Below are positions 10,140 through 12,256 of a DNA stretch of 12,256 bases, piece by piece. Origin of the DNA: Streptomyces roseochromogenus subsp. oscitans DS 12.976 (lineage in GTDB: Bacteria; Actinomycetota; Actinomycetes; Streptomycetales; Streptomycetaceae); assembly GCF_000497445.1 (NCBI RefSeq), contig NZ_CM002285.1, forward strand, positions 2,943,935 to 2,956,190. The letters are read 5' to 3'. Within the stretch, counting starts at the first letter, position 1. Every line of letters starts with the position of its first letter. The notes under the pieces are model-generated. The model saw nothing but the letters and a program-made list of their open reading frames with translations, was not told where the DNA came from and did not search any database. Both the position numbers and the translations under genes were made by a program.

Positions 10140-12256
10140 CTAGATCACCGAGCCCGGAGACCGCGACGCGCTTCCCGAAGTCTGCGGCGTCGTAGGACCG
10201 GTTGCCGAGTTCGTCGTGGTCGGGGTCGTCGGGGTCGGGGTCGGCGTCGGTGTGGGGGTGTTGGTCGGGGTCGGGGTCGGCGTGCCCGTGGGCGGTGTCT
10301 TCGTCGGCGTCGGTGAACCCGGCTGGGTCGTATGGGACTTGGACGGCGTCGGAGACGTGTCTCCCCCGCCGCCCGTGCTCCGGGTGCCGCTCGGGTCGGC
10401 CGACGGCGTCGTGGCCGTCCCCGACGCCGTCGGGGCGTCCGTCGTGCCGTACGTACCGCCGGAGCCCGGATGCGCCGGGCGGCCGTGGCTCGGGACCGAA
10501 CCGGTGCCCGCCGCCGGGTCCTTCTTCGGGTCCGCGCCGAGGCTGCCGTCGCCCGTGCCCTGGCTCGCCGACGGATTGACGTCGACCTTGCCGGACGGGT
10601 TCTTGTCCGCGTTCTCGTTGGACGTCATGCCGAGCGTGACGACCGTACCGAGCACGGCGGCGAGCAGCGCGCCGGAGCCGACCGCCACGAGGTTGCGGCG
10701 GGCCAGCTGCCTCAGGCCCGCGCCGCGCGTCGTGGCGGCAGGGAGCCGCTGGGTGACCAGGGGGTCGCCGAGGGGGACGTACGGCGGCGGCGCCGACTCC
10801 TCGTGCCGTATCTCCGGCGGCTCCTCCCCCGCCGTCGCCGCGATGCCGGGCACCTCGCCGGAGCGGTCGGCGACCAGCGCGAGGGCACGGCGCCCGGCGA
10901 CGGTGCCCCGCTTGTCGGCGAGCGCGCCGCGCAGCCCGATGGACGCCTCCAACTCGGCGCGGGCCCGGTCGAGCTGACCCGCGCACAACGCGAGCACGCC
11001 CAACTCGTGGTGGAAATAGGCCTGTTCGTGTACCTCGCCGGAGAGCCGGGAGGCCTCCGCGCCGGAGCGCAGGGCCCGTTCCCAGGCGCTCCAGTGCAGC
11101 CCGGCCGCGAAGGCGGGCGCGGCCGTACGGGCGAGCCGGACGGCGTGACTCGTCTCCCCCTCAGCGGACGGAACGGTCTGCGGGACGATCGTGGCGAGCG
11201 CGGCCAGCACCGCGTCGGCCTCCGCGCACACCCGCTCGGGGGTGACCGAGGGATGCCCGGCCCACCAGGCGTAGTGGTCGGCGGCGGTCAGCGCCTGGGC
11301 GCCGGCGTCGTCTGCGTACCCGGCGGCCTCCAGCTGGGTCTGCACACCGGCCGCGAGGCGGTAGCGGGCGCCGACCGAGGAGACCAGTCCGCAGCCCGTC
11401 AGCTCGCCGAGGGCGGCGTCGGCGTGGGTGTCGCCGATCAGCGCCGGCAGATGCGCCTGGTGCGGCACCTCGCCGCCGAGGGCGACGGCGAAGCGCAGCG
11501 TGGCGCGGGCGGAGGCGCTGAGCCGGGAGGCGAGCAGCGGGGCGGGTGCGGCGGCCTCGCCGAGGGAGGGCAGCGGGGCCTCGTCCGCCGGCTCCAGGGC
11601 CGGCTCGGCCGGTTCGCGTACGTCCTCGAAGACGCCGTACTCGTCCACGGCCCCCGTGTCGGCCCGCAGTTCGTCCCGCTGCCGTAGCAGGGCGCCGGCC
11701 TGGACGAAGCGCAGCGGCAGTCCCTCGGACTCGAACCACAGGTCGCCGGCCCAGTTGGCCTCCTCCTCGGTGAGGACCCGGCCGACGGTCCGCTCCAGGA
11801 TCTCCACACCGGCGGCGCGGTCGAGACCGCCGAGGAAGACCTCCTCGACCGCGGACTCGGCAGACGGCGCGGGGACCTCGGGGGTGGCACCGATCAGGAA
11901 CGCGCACTCGGGGGTGGCGTCGAGCAGTTCGTCGAGGGCGGAACCGCCGAACTCGATGTCGTCCAGGACGACGACCGCGCCGATCTCGCGGACGAGCGCG
12001 CGCAACTCGTCCGGTTCCGGGCGGTGGTGCGGGGCGTCGTAGACGGCGTGGAAGAGGTCGGCCAGGAGGTCGGCGGTGGTGCGGTGGAAGCCGGTGAGCC
12101 GGACCACGCCGTCAGGGGCGAGGTCCAGGCAGTCCTCGGCGACGAGGTCCAGCAGGGCGGTGCGGCCGGAGCCGCCGGGGCCGGTGAGCCGGACGGTGCG
12201 GCCGCGGGCCAGCAGCCGGACCAGGCGCTCGCGTTCGTCCTGCCGCTCCAGCAGAG
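10140..12256 (-). CDS. Membrane-anchored STAND/NB-ARC-like ATPase with Pro/Thr-rich tail (5' partial)
   Basis: The frame runs from the TAG at 10142-10140 to the right window edge, giving 704 visible residues; the start is outside. Numbering from the edge, the nucleotide-binding domain has P-loop GPGGSGRT (25-32), Walker B VVVLDD (94-99), sensor LIGAT (120-124) and GLPL (178-181), the order seen in NB-ARC/STAND ATPases. A winged-helix-like part (about 245-320) and TPR-like helices (about 370-460) follow. One hydrophobic helix lies at 522-543 (10691-10626). The tail of about 160 residues is Gly/Ser/Thr/Pro-rich and ends in PTPT-type repeats. The P-loop has Arg where Lys is normal. The likely arrangement is a cytoplasmic sensor ATPase anchored in the membrane with an exported, possibly glycosylated tail; this is inference. 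The GTG at 12107 lies downstream of the P-loop and is not the start. Confidence 0.8.
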   Translation of the reverse strand, partial: LLERQDERERLVRLLARGRTVRLTGPGGSGRTALLDLVAEDCLDLAPDGVVRLTGFHRTTADLLADLFHAVYDAPHHRPEPDELRALVREIGAVVVLDDIEFGGSALDELLDATPECAFLIGATPEVPAPSAESAVEEVFLGGLDRAAGVEILERTVGRVLTEEEANWAGDLWFESEGLPLRFVQAGALLRQRDELRADTGAVDEYGVFEDVREPAEPALEPADEAPLPSLGEAAAPAPLLASRLSASARATLRFAVALGGEVPHQAHLPALIGDTHADAALGELTGCGLVSSVGARYRLAAGVQTQLEAAGYADDAGAQALTAADHYAWWAGHPSVTPERVCAEADAVLAALATIVPQTVPSAEGETSHAVRLARTAAPAFAAGLHWSAWERALRSGAEASRLSGEVHEQAYFHHELGVLALCAGQLDRARAELEASIGLRGALADKRGTVAGRRALALVADRSGEVPGIAATAGEEPPEIRHEESAPPPYVPLGDPLVTQRLPAATTRGAGLRQLARRNLVAVGSGALLAAVLGTVVTLGMTSNENADKNPSGKVDVNPSASQGTGDGSLGADPKKDPAAGTGSVPSHGRPAHPGSGGTYGTTDAPTASGTATTPSADPSGTRSTGGGGDTSPTPSKSHTTQPGSPTPTKTPPTGTPTPTPTNTPTPTPTPTPTTPTTTNSATGPTTPQTSGSASRSPGSVI
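10202..10316 (-). repeat. Pro/Thr-coding low-complexity repeat
   Basis: On the plus strand this is GGTCGG/GGGGTC hexamer-like DNA; on the coding strand it encodes PTPT and TPT runs at the C-terminus of the STAND ATPase. G runs of four or five start at 10222, 10231, 10237, 10254, 10267 and 10273, so the template strand has quadruplex potential. Length variation between strains is to be expected. Confidence 0.6.

Noticed and set aside
10216..10977. Plus-strand frame (Val/Gly/Ser/Pro-rich) opposite the STAND ATPase gene
   Set aside because: Its repeats mirror the Pro/Thr codons of the minus-strand tail, and it has no initiation signal or domain.
1..12256. Mobile elements, phage genes, CRISPR arrays, tRNA or rRNA
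   Set aside because: No transposase or integrase, no regularly spaced direct repeats with unique spacers, and no cloverleaf or rRNA-like segment was seen. All repeats found are protein-coding or small palindromes.

Overview
The window is actinobacterial chromosome, almost certainly Streptomyces. Base composition is very GC-rich with strong third-position G/C bias, promoter -10 boxes are of the TAGGAT/TAGCGT kind, and the first two genes are the Streptomyces cytoskeletal genes scy and filP. The gene order matches what I remember of the conserved core around SCO5397-SCO5388 of S. coelicolor; that comparison is from memory and was not computed.

Layout. (1) 2-1684 (+): C-terminal 560 residues of Scy, cut by the left window edge. 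(2) 1869-2804 (+): complete filP, behind its own hairpin and promoter-like sequence. (3) 2958-7001 (+): two consecutive ATPase-permease pairs of ABC-2 type, evidently a tandem duplication. Each ATPase overlaps its permease by ATGA, and a 131-bp gap separates the pairs. (4) 7054-7386 (-): a 110-residue protein with a Cys/His zinc-site pattern. (5) 7611-8639 (+): a luciferase-like (LLM) flavin/F420 oxidoreductase, divergent from it. (6) 8747-9139 (-): a 130-residue conserved hypothetical protein, divergent from (7) 9416-10087 (+): nucS, the actinobacterial mismatch-specific endonuclease. (8) 10140 to the right edge (-): most of a membrane-anchored STAND (NB-ARC-like) ATPase with TPR-like helices, one transmembrane helix and a Pro/Thr/Ser-rich tail. 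It is open through the window edge and its P-loop lies upstream of the first visible start codon.

How the genes work together. Scy and FilP are coiled-coil scaffold proteins of the hyphal tip. The two ABC pairs look like exporters with two forms of the same ATPase; their substrates cannot be read from the sequence. NucS acts in DNA mismatch repair in organisms lacking MutS/MutL. The remaining genes are single transcription units, separated by hairpins at the convergent ends (8672-8720 and 10106-10135).

The gene content is mostly conserved chromosomal core and I see no insertion sequence, phage gene, tRNA, rRNA or CRISPR array. The parts most worth a second look are the STAND protein with an Arg-type P-loop, the ABC pairs with Asp at the Q-loop position and a Pro-rich low-complexity stretch running across a gene junction, two likely leaderless promoters sharing the same -10 box, and a cluster of inverted repeats upstream of nucS.
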